A stretch of 20,681 nt of DNA from CAZISM01 sp964541895. GTDB taxonomy: Bacteria; Zhuqueibacterota; Zhuqueibacteria; Residuimicrobiales; Residuimicrobiaceae. A model generated the notes under the pieces. That model worked only from the letters and a program-made list of their open reading frames with translations, was not told where the DNA came from and searched no databases. Below are positions 6,541 through 13,392 of this stretch, one piece after another. The DNA lies in assembly GCA_964541895.1 (NCBI GenBank), contig CAZISM010000093.1, positions 1-20,681 on the forward strand, in the 5' to 3' direction. A program made the position numbers and the translations under genes. Within the stretch, counting starts at the first letter, position 1; the number at the start of each line of letters is the position of its first letter.

Positions 6541-7179
6541 GTGTCTGACGTAAAGATTGTGACGGCGATCGAAATCCAGAAGGGCAAAAAGAATCGGGTT
6601 TCGATCTTTGTCGATGACATGTTTGCCTTTGGTTTGGATCAGGACGTGCTCGTCCGATCCGGCATTGCCAAAGGCGACCGCTTGAGCGAGGAACGCATTC
6701 AACAGATCCTCGCTCTGGAAGAGCGTCACCGTGCCAAGTTGAAGGCGATCCGGTTGCTGTCGGTGCGCAGTCGCAGCCGCAAAGAGTTGCAGGACCGGCT
6801 CCGCCAGGCCAAATTTACTGATGCCGTCGTCGAATATGTTCTTGGCGAAATGGAACGGCTCAAGTTGATCGACGACGGCGCTTTTGCGCGATCGTACGGC
6901 CAGAATCGCATGGTCACCCATCCGGTCAGCAAGCGTCTGCTGGAACGGGAGCTGAAATTCAAAGGGCTGTCGGAGGATGAAATCCGTCAGGGCGTTACAC
7001 AGGCCTACGAGGAGCAGGATGAGAGCCAGGTGGCCCGTCACCTGGCCGAAAAGCGAAAAAAAAGTGTGTCACATCTTGACGAAGACAAGGCCAAAAAGCG
7101 GGTGTGCGATTTTCTCATGCGCCGCGGCTTTGGTTGGGATGTGATATCGGACCTTCTCGATAATTGGGATCAGCTCTAG
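6541..7179 (+). CDS. recX: Regulatory protein RecX
   Basis: RecX binds RecA filaments and limits their extension. The 212-aa product starts at GTG 6541 and shows the all-helical repeat pattern of the family: LLSVRSRSRKELQDRL near 78-93, then VEYVLGEMERLKLIDDGAFARSY, then the final CDFLMRRGFGWDVISDLL. Its N-terminal extension (about 1-50, MSDVKIVTAIEIQKGKK onward) carries a short beta-rich segment, as in RecX of Firmicutes and Bacteroidota. Position directly after recA is the classic context and suggests co-induction. No strong ribosome site precedes the GTG. The recX stop TAG abuts the next gene's TTG with no spacer. Confidence 0.95.
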   Translation: MSDVKIVTAIEIQKGKKNRVSIFVDDMFAFGLDQDVLVRSGIAKGDRLSEERIQQILALEERHRAKLKAIRLLSVRSRSRKELQDRLRQAKFTDAVVEYVLGEMERLKLIDDGAFARSYGQNRMVTHPVSKRLLERELKFKGLSEDEIRQGVTQAYEEQDESQVARHLAEKRKKSVSHLDEDKAKKRVCDFLMRRGFGWDVISDLLDNWDQL

Positions 7180-8373
7180 TTGAAAAAAGATTTAAAAAAC
7201 GTCAAGCCCGGCACGCGGGCTGTTCTCTCGGCCCATAGCCTGGATTTCAGCGAGGTTCGGCCGCACGTGGTGCCGATCTATCAGACCACCAATTTTGAAT
7301 ACAAGGACGCTGACGAAGGATTGGCGGTGTTCCGGCACGACAAGCCGGGCTATATGTACACGCGCTATCGCAATCCCAATCCCGATCTGTTCGGTCACAT
7401 GGTGTGCAGTCTGGAGCAGGGCGAAGGCGTGGTGACCACAGCTTCGGGCATGGCGGCGCTCAGCAGCACCCTGCTGACGTTTCTCAAGCCCGGCGATCAT
7501 ATCGTAGCCTCCTCATCGATTTATGGTGGCTCCCGTTCCTTTATGCGCGATCAATTGGCGGCGCTAAAGATCGAGACCACTTTTGTCGATATCACCGATC
7601 AGGATGCGGTGCAGAAGGCGTTCAGGCCGGAGAGCAAGGTCCTGTTCACGGAAGTTCTGGGCAATCCCAATTTGACCGTAGCGGATATCCCGGCCCTGGC
7701 GGAAGTGGCGCGGCAGCATCAGCTGCTGTTCGTCATCGATAACACCTTTACGCCGCCGCCCATATTTCAGCCTTTGCAGCACGGCGCTCACATCAGCCTG
7801 CACAGCGCCACCAAATATCTCGGCGGTCACGGCGATCTGGTAGGTGGGGTGATCGTCTGCGCGGTGGCTGAAATGGCGCAGGCGATTCAGAAAACCAGCG
7901 AGATGTACGGCCACGCCCTCAACCCCTTTAACGCCTGGCTGGCGGCGCGCGGTACCAAAACGCTGGTGTTGCGGCTGCAGCGACAGTGCGCCAACGCCGA
8001 GACGCTGGCCCATTTTCTCGCCTCGCACCCCAAGGTGGAACGGGTGTATTATCCCGGACTGGCCAGCCATCCGCAGCACCTGCTGGCGCGACGGCTTCTC
8101 AACGGATTCGGCGCCATGCTTTCGTTTGAGGTGCAGGGCGGCCTGAGCGCAGGGAAAAAGGTGTTGGATGCAGTACAGGTGTGCCATTTTACCGTCAGCC
8201 TGGGCGAGATCGACACCCTGATCATTCATCCGGCATCGACCTCTCATGTCGGGCTGACCACAGCCGAGCGCGAGGCGATCGGCATCCGGGACGGCCTGCT
8301 GCGCCTGTCGGTCGGCATTGAAGATATTGACGATCTGTTGAGCGATCTGCAACAGGCGCTGGATTCGATCTAA
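7180..8373 (+). CDS. PLP-dependent trans-sulfuration enzyme (cystathionine gamma-synthase/gamma-lyase/methionine gamma-lyase family)
   Basis: This 397-aa Cys/Met metabolism PLP enzyme is of fold type I. The Schiff-base lysine is K212 in HSATKYLGGHGDLVGG, the pyridine-nitrogen aspartate is D187 (VIDNT), and phosphate-binding residues Y60 and R62 lie in MYTRYRNPNPD. IYGG (114-117) occupies the place where methionine gamma-lyases of the Pseudomonas type have a cysteine, so Gly there argues against a classical MGL. The C-terminal HPASTSH and GLLRLSVGIED motifs are normal. Reaction and substrate (cystathionine, O-acyl-homoserine or methionine) cannot be fixed from sequence. The start is TTG at 7180, immediately after the recX stop, implying coupling. 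Its place inside the recA-recX-alaS order is unusual. Confidence 0.93.
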   Translation: MKKDLKNVKPGTRAVLSAHSLDFSEVRPHVVPIYQTTNFEYKDADEGLAVFRHDKPGYMYTRYRNPNPDLFGHMVCSLEQGEGVVTTASGMAALSSTLLTFLKPGDHIVASSSIYGGSRSFMRDQLAALKIETTFVDITDQDAVQKAFRPESKVLFTEVLGNPNLTVADIPALAEVARQHQLLFVIDNTFTPPPIFQPLQHGAHISLHSATKYLGGHGDLVGGVIVCAVAEMAQAIQKTSEMYGHALNPFNAWLAARGTKTLVLRLQRQCANAETLAHFLASHPKVERVYYPGLASHPQHLLARRLLNGFGAMLSFEVQGGLSAGKKVLDAVQVCHFTVSLGEIDTLIIHPASTSHVGLTTAEREAIGIRDGLLRLSVGIEDIDDLLSDLQQALDSI

Positions 8374-8424
8374 ATGATAAATGCAAGAACAAGCCATTCT
8401 CAAGACAAGGTAACAGCAGACTCT

Positions 8425-11052
8425 ATGATGACCAGTAACGAAATCCGACAATCTTTTCTTGATTTTTTTGCCTCCAAGCAGCACCATATCGTGCCGAGCG
8501 CGCCCGTGATCCCGCAGGACGATCCGACGTTAAAGTTCACCAACGCCGGCATGAACCAGTTCAAGGATATTTTCCTCGGCACCCGCAAACAGACCCACCC
8601 CCGCGTGGCGGATTCGCAAAAATGCATTCGCGTTTCCGGCAAGCATAACGATCTCGAAGAGGTGGGGCGTGACACCTATCACCACACCTTTTTTGAAATG
8701 CTCGGCAACTGGTCGTTCGGCGATTATTTCAAGGGGGAAGCCATTCAGTGGGCATGGGAGTTGTTGACCGAGGTGTGGCAACTGCCTCGTGAACGGTTGT
8801 GGGCGACCGTGTTTGCCGGTGATGAAGCGGACCATGTGCCTGGCGACGACGAAGCCGCCGAACACTGGCGCCGTCTCACCGATATCAATCCGAATCAGAT
8901 CATGAAATTCGGCAAAAAAGATAATTTCTGGGAAATGGGCAACACCGGTCCCTGCGGCCCCTGCTCGGAAATTCATTATGATCGCGGCCCCGGCTATTGC
9001 GACCGGGAGGGGCCCGGGCATGTCTGCGGCGTCAACCAGGGCTGCGCGCGCTATATCGAATTGTGGAACCTGGTTTTTATTCAGTACAACCGTGACGAGC
9101 AGAGCGCACTGCATCTGCTGCCGGCGAAACATGTGGACACCGGCGCCGGCTTTGAGCGGCTCTGTTCGGTGATGCAGGGCAAGAGTTCCAATTACGACAT
9201 CGATCTGTTTGAACCCATCAAGGCCGAAATAGCGGCCATCACCAAAAAGAGTTATGGCGACGGCGAAATCGGCGTGGCGTTTCGCGTGCTCTGCGATCAT
9301 ATCCGCGCGCTGAGTTTTGCCATTGCCGACGGCGCCATTCCCGGCAACGAAGATCGCAGCTATGTGCTGCGGCGCATCCTGCGCCGCGCCGCCCGCTTTG
9401 GCCGTGTGCTGGACATGCATGAACCGTTCATCTTTCGGCTGGTGGAGCCGCTGGTCTCCGCCATGGGCGATGCCTACCCGGAGATACGCGAGCGTCAGGA
9501 GTATATCAGTCGCGTCATCCGCGCCGAAGAAGAGAGTTTCGGCCGCACCCTGGACCGCGGCCTGGAGATTTTCGACGCCAGAGCCGGGGAGCTGCAGGCC
9601 AAAGGAGAAAAGGTGTTTCCCGGCCTCGATGCCTTTGTGTTGCATGACACCTATGGCTTTCCGTTGGACCTCACCGAGCTCATGGCGCAGGAGAAAAACC
9701 TCACGGTGGACGTAGCCGCCTTTGATCGGGAGATGGACCAGCAGCGCGAGCGTTCCAACAAGGCGCAGGAGGTCAAGTACGCCTTCATCGACATAAAGAA
9801 CAGTACGGAAACCAGCTCCGAATTTGTCGGTTATGAGCAGGACGAGGAAGAAGCGCGCGTCGTCCATGCCGAAGAGGGGCGTATGGTGCTCAGCCGGACG
9901 CCGTTTTATGCCGAATCCGGCGGTCAGGTCGGCGATACGGGGCAGATCGTCGGCAAAAATTTTGTCTTTACTGTAACAGATACCCGGCGTGTCGGTGAGC
10001 ATGTGGTGCACATCGGCGCCTTGGCTGACGGTACCCTGCCCGCGGCGGGCGAGACCGTGCAGGCGCGTATTGATGCGGGGAGACGGCGAGCCACGGAGCG
10101 CAATCACACCGTCACCCATCTCGTCCATAAAGCGCTGCGCACGGTGCTGGGCGATCATGTGCATCAATCAGGCTCCCTGGTGGCGCCGCAACAGATGCGT
10201 TTTGATTTCACCCACTTTGAAAAGGTCAGCGCCGCAGATATTCAAACCATCGAAGATATCGTCAACGAGCAGATCCTGCTCAACCATGCGGTCTCCTGGC
10301 GCACCATGTCGTTTGACCATGCCAAGAGTCTGGGCGCCACGGCGCTGTTCGGCGAAAAATATGGTGATATAGTGCGCCTGGTGGAGGTGCAGGACTATTC
10401 CCGCGAACTGTGCGGCGGCACCCATGTGCGGGCCACCGGCGAGATAGGGGCGTTTGTCATCACCGCCGAAACGGCAGTGGCCGCCGGTATCCGTCGCATT
10501 GAATGTCTGACCGGCACGGGTTATATCGATCATGCCCGCACCTTGCATGCCGTGTTGCAGGAAACGGCGGCGATGTTGAGCTGTCGGCCGGAAGAGGTGG
10601 TCGGCCGTCTGCAGCGGCAGCTGGAGGAGCGCAAGCAGGCGGAGCAAGAGCTGCGCAAACTGCGCCAGGCGTCGGCCAAAGATGAAGTCGATGATCTGTT
10701 GAGCCGCATTCAGTCGGTCAACGGCGTGAATCTGCTGGTGTCGCTGGTACAGGTAGCCACCGTGGACGAATTGCGGCAGATGGGAGATCTGGTGCGCGAT
10801 AAAATCAAATCCGGCATCGCCGTGCTGGCGATGGTCAGCGGTGACAAGGCCAATTTCCTGGCGGTCGTCACCAAGGATGTCATTGATAACAAAAAGATCA
10901 AAGCCGGGGATCTGGTGAAAAAAGTGGCGGCGTTGGCCGGCGGCAGCGGCGGCGGACAGCCGCATATGGCTCTGGCCGGCGCCAAAGAAAAGGAGCAGGT
11001 TCCAGCCGCTCTGGCGCAGGTGCCGGCGATTGTGGCCGCCGCGCTGCAATAA
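8425..11052 (+). CDS. alaS: Alanine-tRNA ligase
   Basis: AlaRS charges tRNA-Ala and edits Ser/Gly mischarging. The 875-aa protein has the class II catalytic domain (FLDFFASKQHHIVPSAPVIP near 11-30; TNAGMNQFKDIF, 39-50), the tRNA-recognition domain, and the editing domain with metal ligands H561 and H565 (HTVTH) and C663 and H667 (CGGTH). A DHHA1/C-Ala domain ends with GGSGGGQPHMALAGAK. The catalytic domain carries a cysteine-containing insertion (C192, C201, C207) just before RYIELWNLVF. I prefer 8425 (or the adjacent ATG 8428) because it gives the family N-terminus; the ATG at 8374, touching the upstream stop, would add 17 atypical residues. No T-box or other leader element fits in the gap. 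recA-recX-alaS is a conserved order. Confidence 0.98.
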   Translation: MMTSNEIRQSFLDFFASKQHHIVPSAPVIPQDDPTLKFTNAGMNQFKDIFLGTRKQTHPRVADSQKCIRVSGKHNDLEEVGRDTYHHTFFEMLGNWSFGDYFKGEAIQWAWELLTEVWQLPRERLWATVFAGDEADHVPGDDEAAEHWRRLTDINPNQIMKFGKKDNFWEMGNTGPCGPCSEIHYDRGPGYCDREGPGHVCGVNQGCARYIELWNLVFIQYNRDEQSALHLLPAKHVDTGAGFERLCSVMQGKSSNYDIDLFEPIKAEIAAITKKSYGDGEIGVAFRVLCDHIRALSFAIADGAIPGNEDRSYVLRRILRRAARFGRVLDMHEPFIFRLVEPLVSAMGDAYPEIRERQEYISRVIRAEEESFGRTLDRGLEIFDARAGELQAKGEKVFPGLDAFVLHDTYGFPLDLTELMAQEKNLTVDVAAFDREMDQQRERSNKAQEVKYAFIDIKNSTETSSEFVGYEQDEEEARVVHAEEGRMVLSRTPFYAESGGQVGDTGQIVGKNFVFTVTDTRRVGEHVVHIGALADGTLPAAGETVQARIDAGRRRATERNHTVTHLVHKALRTVLGDHVHQSGSLVAPQQMRFDFTHFEKVSAADIQTIEDIVNEQILLNHAVSWRTMSFDHAKSLGATALFGEKYGDIVRLVEVQDYSRELCGGTHVRATGEIGAFVITAETAVAAGIRRIECLTGTGYIDHARTLHAVLQETAAMLSCRPEEVVGRLQRQLEERKQAEQELRKLRQASAKDEVDDLLSRIQSVNGVNLLVSLVQVATVDELRQMGDLVRDKIKSGIAVLAMVSGDKANFLAVVTKDVIDNKKIKAGDLVKKVAALAGGSGGGQPHMALAGAKEKEQVPAALAQVPAIVAAALQ

Positions 11053-11104
11053 GAGCGGGCGAGTGCAGGTGATTGCTAACGGGGAGCAGGATGGCACGAT
11101 GATG

Positions 11105-11133
11105 TTGACGGATATAGGCCTATTATCTATCTA
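11105..11133 (+). promoter_or_regulatory. Possible promoter with palindrome before the GGGP synthase gene
   Basis: In the 99-base gap after alaS, TTGACG (11105-11110) is a good -35 match. With a 17-base spacer it reaches TATCTA (11128-11133), a weak -10. A perfect 10-bp palindrome, ATAGGCCTAT (11114-11123), lies between them, where a repressor could sit. This is suggestive only; no terminator for alaS is seen in the same gap. Confidence 0.35.
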
Positions 11134-11151
11134 TCGCGACCGAGGTACGAT

Positions 11152-11895
11152 GTGAACGTCCAGAATTATCTGTTCGAAATTAAGGAAAAACGGGGCGCCG
11201 GTTATCTCGTACTTATCGATCCGGACAAGCAGGAGATCAGCGACGCGGTCCGTTTGGCCGAGATGTGCGGTCAAGCCGAGGTGGATGCGCTGCTGATCGG
11301 AGGCAGCCTGTTGTTCACGCATGTGTTCGATGAACTGATCAAAGCCATTAAAGCCGCCTGCTCCCTGCCGGTGATCATATTCCCCGGCAGCACCCGGCAG
11401 CTGTCGCCCTATGCCGACGCCATTCTGTTTCTTTCGTTGATCAGCGGCCGCAACGCCAATTATCTTATCGGCGATCATGTCTTTTCGGCGCCCATTATCC
11501 GGTCTATGAATCTGGAGGCCATATCGACGGCGTACATGTTTGTGGAATCGGGCAACATCACCTCGGCGCAGTTTCTCAGCGACACCAAACCGTTGCCGCG
11601 CGAAAAGCCGGATATCGCGGTTGCGCACGCGCTGGCTGCCGAATATCTGGGCATGTCGCAGATCTATCTGGAAGCCGGCAGCGGCGCCAAATATTCGGTT
11701 CCGGAAAACATGATCATGGCCATAAAACAATATTGCCGTTTGCCGCTGATTGTCGGCGGCGGCATCCGCACGCCGGAAGAGGCGGGGAATAAAGTCCGCG
11801 CCGGCGCCAGTTTCATCGTTACCGGCAATGTTTTGGAAAAAAGCAGAGATCTCGCGCTGATAAAAGCGATTTCACAAGCCATTCATACACGTTAG
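11152..11895 (+). CDS. Geranylgeranylglyceryl phosphate synthase family protein (GGGPS/PcrB)
   Basis: This TIM-barrel prenyltransferase joins a polyprenyl diphosphate to sn-glycerol-1-phosphate, the first committed step of archaeal-type ether lipids. Visible motifs in the 247 aa: LIDPDKQ (21-27), ALLIGGSLL (46-54), IIFPGS (75-80), YLEAGSGA (172-179), VGGGIRTPEEA (201-211) and FIVTGN (221-226), the last groups building the phosphate site. The length and YLEAGSGA pattern fit the group found in Bacteroidota and other FCB bacteria better than short Bacillus PcrB. Chain length (C20 or C35) cannot be read off by eye. The start is GTG 11152 with GAGG (11142-11145) six bases upstream; the ATG two bases earlier is out of frame and meets a stop at once. 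It is followed by envelope genes. Confidence 0.93.
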   Translation: MNVQNYLFEIKEKRGAGYLVLIDPDKQEISDAVRLAEMCGQAEVDALLIGGSLLFTHVFDELIKAIKAACSLPVIIFPGSTRQLSPYADAILFLSLISGRNANYLIGDHVFSAPIIRSMNLEAISTAYMFVESGNITSAQFLSDTKPLPREKPDIAVAHALAAEYLGMSQIYLEAGSGAKYSVPENMIMAIKQYCRLPLIVGGGIRTPEEAGNKVRAGASFIVTGNVLEKSRDLALIKAISQAIHTR

Positions 11896-11934
11896 CCAAA
11901 CCGGGCTGTTCAGGTACCGGTAGGCAGGATTATA

Positions 11935-11961
11935 CGCCGGCGGTCGGGATAGCGGCCGGCG
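11935..11961 (+). repeat. GC-rich inverted repeat in the GGGPS-cpsB gap
   Basis: CGCCGGC (11935-11941) and GCCGGCG (11955-11961) form a 7-bp stem with a 13-base loop. The 103-base gap also has the direct repeat AACCGGGCT at 11899-11907 and 11975-11983. No T-run follows, so a Rho-independent terminator is not supported. It could be a weak pause or structured 5' leader; otherwise no signal is recognised here. Confidence 0.3.
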
Positions 11962-11998
11962 CCGCGGATGGTTTAACCGGGCTAGAGCGTTATAACCT

Positions 11999-12808
11999 AT
12001 GCATCTCATCGATCTCCATACTCATCTTCTCCCGCACTGGGACGACGGTTCCGATTCCTGGGAAACGTCGCTGGCCATGTTGCGCCAGGGCATCGACGAC
12101 GGCATTCGCGAAGTGGCCTGCACCCCCCATGTCATGTCCAAGGGGGACTTTGACAAAGAGGATAAAATCATACAACTCTTTGAAGAGTTGAAAGAGCGCG
12201 CCGAGCAGGCTCAGTTGGATATTCGTCTTCACCTGGGCGCCGAACTGTTTGTGCAGCCGGAAATCAATTTCAGCCGCCGGATCGCCACCTATGCCGCCAA
12301 CGGCCGCTACTTTCTGGTCGAGTTTCCCATGAACCTGATTCCGGACTTTGTCGCCAAAACGTTTTTTGAGTATGTGCAAAAAGAGATGGTGCCGGTGGTG
12401 GCGCATCCCGAGCGTTATGCCAAGATCCTCAACGATCCCTCGCGCGCCTACGAGTTCGTCGAACACGGCGCGGTGCTGCAGGTCAACGCCGGCAGCCTCT
12501 TGGGCGTATTCGGACAAAAGGTAAAGACCACGGTCATGAAACTGATCGATGCCAATCTGGTGAGCCTGGTCTCTTCCGATGCACACGATCTCAAGATGCG
12601 GCCGTTTAAACTCCGCGCCGCCTTTGAACTGGTGGAAGCGCAGTGGGGCGTGGTCAAAGCCAACAGACTCTTTTGTGAAAACCCGCATCGGATCCTCTAT
12701 GGCAAAGAGCTCATTCTGGAAGAACCGGTGCGGCCGAGCGTGGTGTATTCCAAAAAAGAAACCAACAGCCCATTGAAAACCATACTAAAAAAGATCGGAT
12801 TAGGATAA
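11999..12808 (+). CDS. PHP-domain tyrosine-protein phosphatase, CpsB/YwqE type
   Basis: This is a manganese-dependent phosphatase of the PHP superfamily. Relatives CpsB, CapC and YwqE dephosphorylate the tyrosine kinases that control capsule or exopolysaccharide assembly. Metal-binding motifs are all present in the 269 aa: DLHTHLLPHWDDGS (5-18, with H7 and H9), TPH (42-44), GAE (80-82), AHPERY (135-140, with H136) and SSDAH (192-196, with D194 and H196). The usual LLPGIDDG is LLPHWDDG here. No partner kinase lies in the window, so the polysaccharide role is inferred from family. The ATG at 11999 lacks a Shine-Dalgarno and is preceded by CGTTATAACCT. Its stop overlaps the gmhA start by one base (TAATG). 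Confidence 0.9.
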   Translation: MHLIDLHTHLLPHWDDGSDSWETSLAMLRQGIDDGIREVACTPHVMSKGDFDKEDKIIQLFEELKERAEQAQLDIRLHLGAELFVQPEINFSRRIATYAANGRYFLVEFPMNLIPDFVAKTFFEYVQKEMVPVVAHPERYAKILNDPSRAYEFVEHGAVLQVNAGSLLGVFGQKVKTTVMKLIDANLVSLVSSDAHDLKMRPFKLRAAFELVEAQWGVVKANRLFCENPHRILYGKELILEEPVRPSVVYSKKETNSPLKTILKKIGLG

Positions 12809-13392
12809 TGAAAGAGATCGTAACACAACGATTGCAGGAAAGTGCGGAAACCATACTGGCGTTGCTTAAACAGGAAGAAGCCATATTCGGCATGGCCGAG
12901 GAACTGGTCCGTTGTCTGCAAGAGGGCAACAAACTCTTGATCTGCGGCAACGGCGGCAGTGCGGCGGACAGTCAACACTTTGCCGCTGAACTGGTCGGTC
13001 GTCTGCAGCGCGATCGCGCGCCTTTGCCGGCGATGGCGTTGAGCACCGACACCTCCATTCTCACGGCGATCGGCAACGATTACAGCTATGACGAAATTTT
13101 CAGCAAGCAGGTGGAAGCGCTGGCCCGTCCCGGAGATATTCTCATCGGCATCAGCACCTCCGGCCGGTCTGCTAATGTTCTTAAAGCGGTGGCGGCGGCC
13201 AAAGCACGACAGGTGAAAACCCTGGCGCTGTCGGGCCGGGACGGCGGTCCGCTGGCTGAGGCGGCCGACCGGACGATCGTGGTGCCGTCGCGCACATCGC
13301 AACACATTCAGGAAGGCCATATCGCCATCATTCATATCTGGTGTGAAATCATCGAGGACACTCTTTTCCCGGCTGAGGTAGCGTTGCCTTGA
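12808..13392 (+). CDS. gmhA: D-sedoheptulose 7-phosphate isomerase (phosphoheptose isomerase)
   Basis: GmhA converts sedoheptulose 7-phosphate to D-glycero-D-manno-heptose 7-phosphate, the first step towards ADP-heptose for the LPS inner core or heptose-containing surface glycans. The 194-aa SIS-domain protein has GNGGSAADSQHFAAELVGR (47-65, with E61), the LSTDTSILTAIGNDY segment, GISTSGRSANVLKA (114-127) and QHIQEGHIAIIH (165-176). H176 and E61 correspond to the catalytic His180 and Glu65 of E. coli GmhA. It begins at the ATG overlapping the upstream stop, with AGGA (12802-12805) just before, so it is translationally coupled to the PHP phosphatase. The rest of the heptose pathway is not in the window. 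Confidence 0.95.
   Translation: MKEIVTQRLQESAETILALLKQEEAIFGMAEELVRCLQEGNKLLICGNGGSAADSQHFAAELVGRLQRDRAPLPAMALSTDTSILTAIGNDYSYDEIFSKQVEALARPGDILIGISTSGRSANVLKAVAAAKARQVKTLALSGRDGGPLAEAADRTIVVPSRTSQHIQEGHIAIIHIWCEIIEDTLFPAEVALP

Noticed and set aside
8530..10167. Long - strand frame opposite alaS (545 codons)
   Set aside because: It lies wholly inside a well-conserved alaS and its translation has no recognisable domain.
11086..11110. Sigma-54 promoter-like TGGCACG followed by TTGAC upstream of GGGP synthase
   Set aside because: The -24 half is good, but the -12 half is two bases too far and lacks the GC, breaking the fixed spacing that sigma-54 needs.
11053..11151. Intrinsic terminator after alaS
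   Set aside because: No GC-rich hairpin followed by a T-run is present in the gap.
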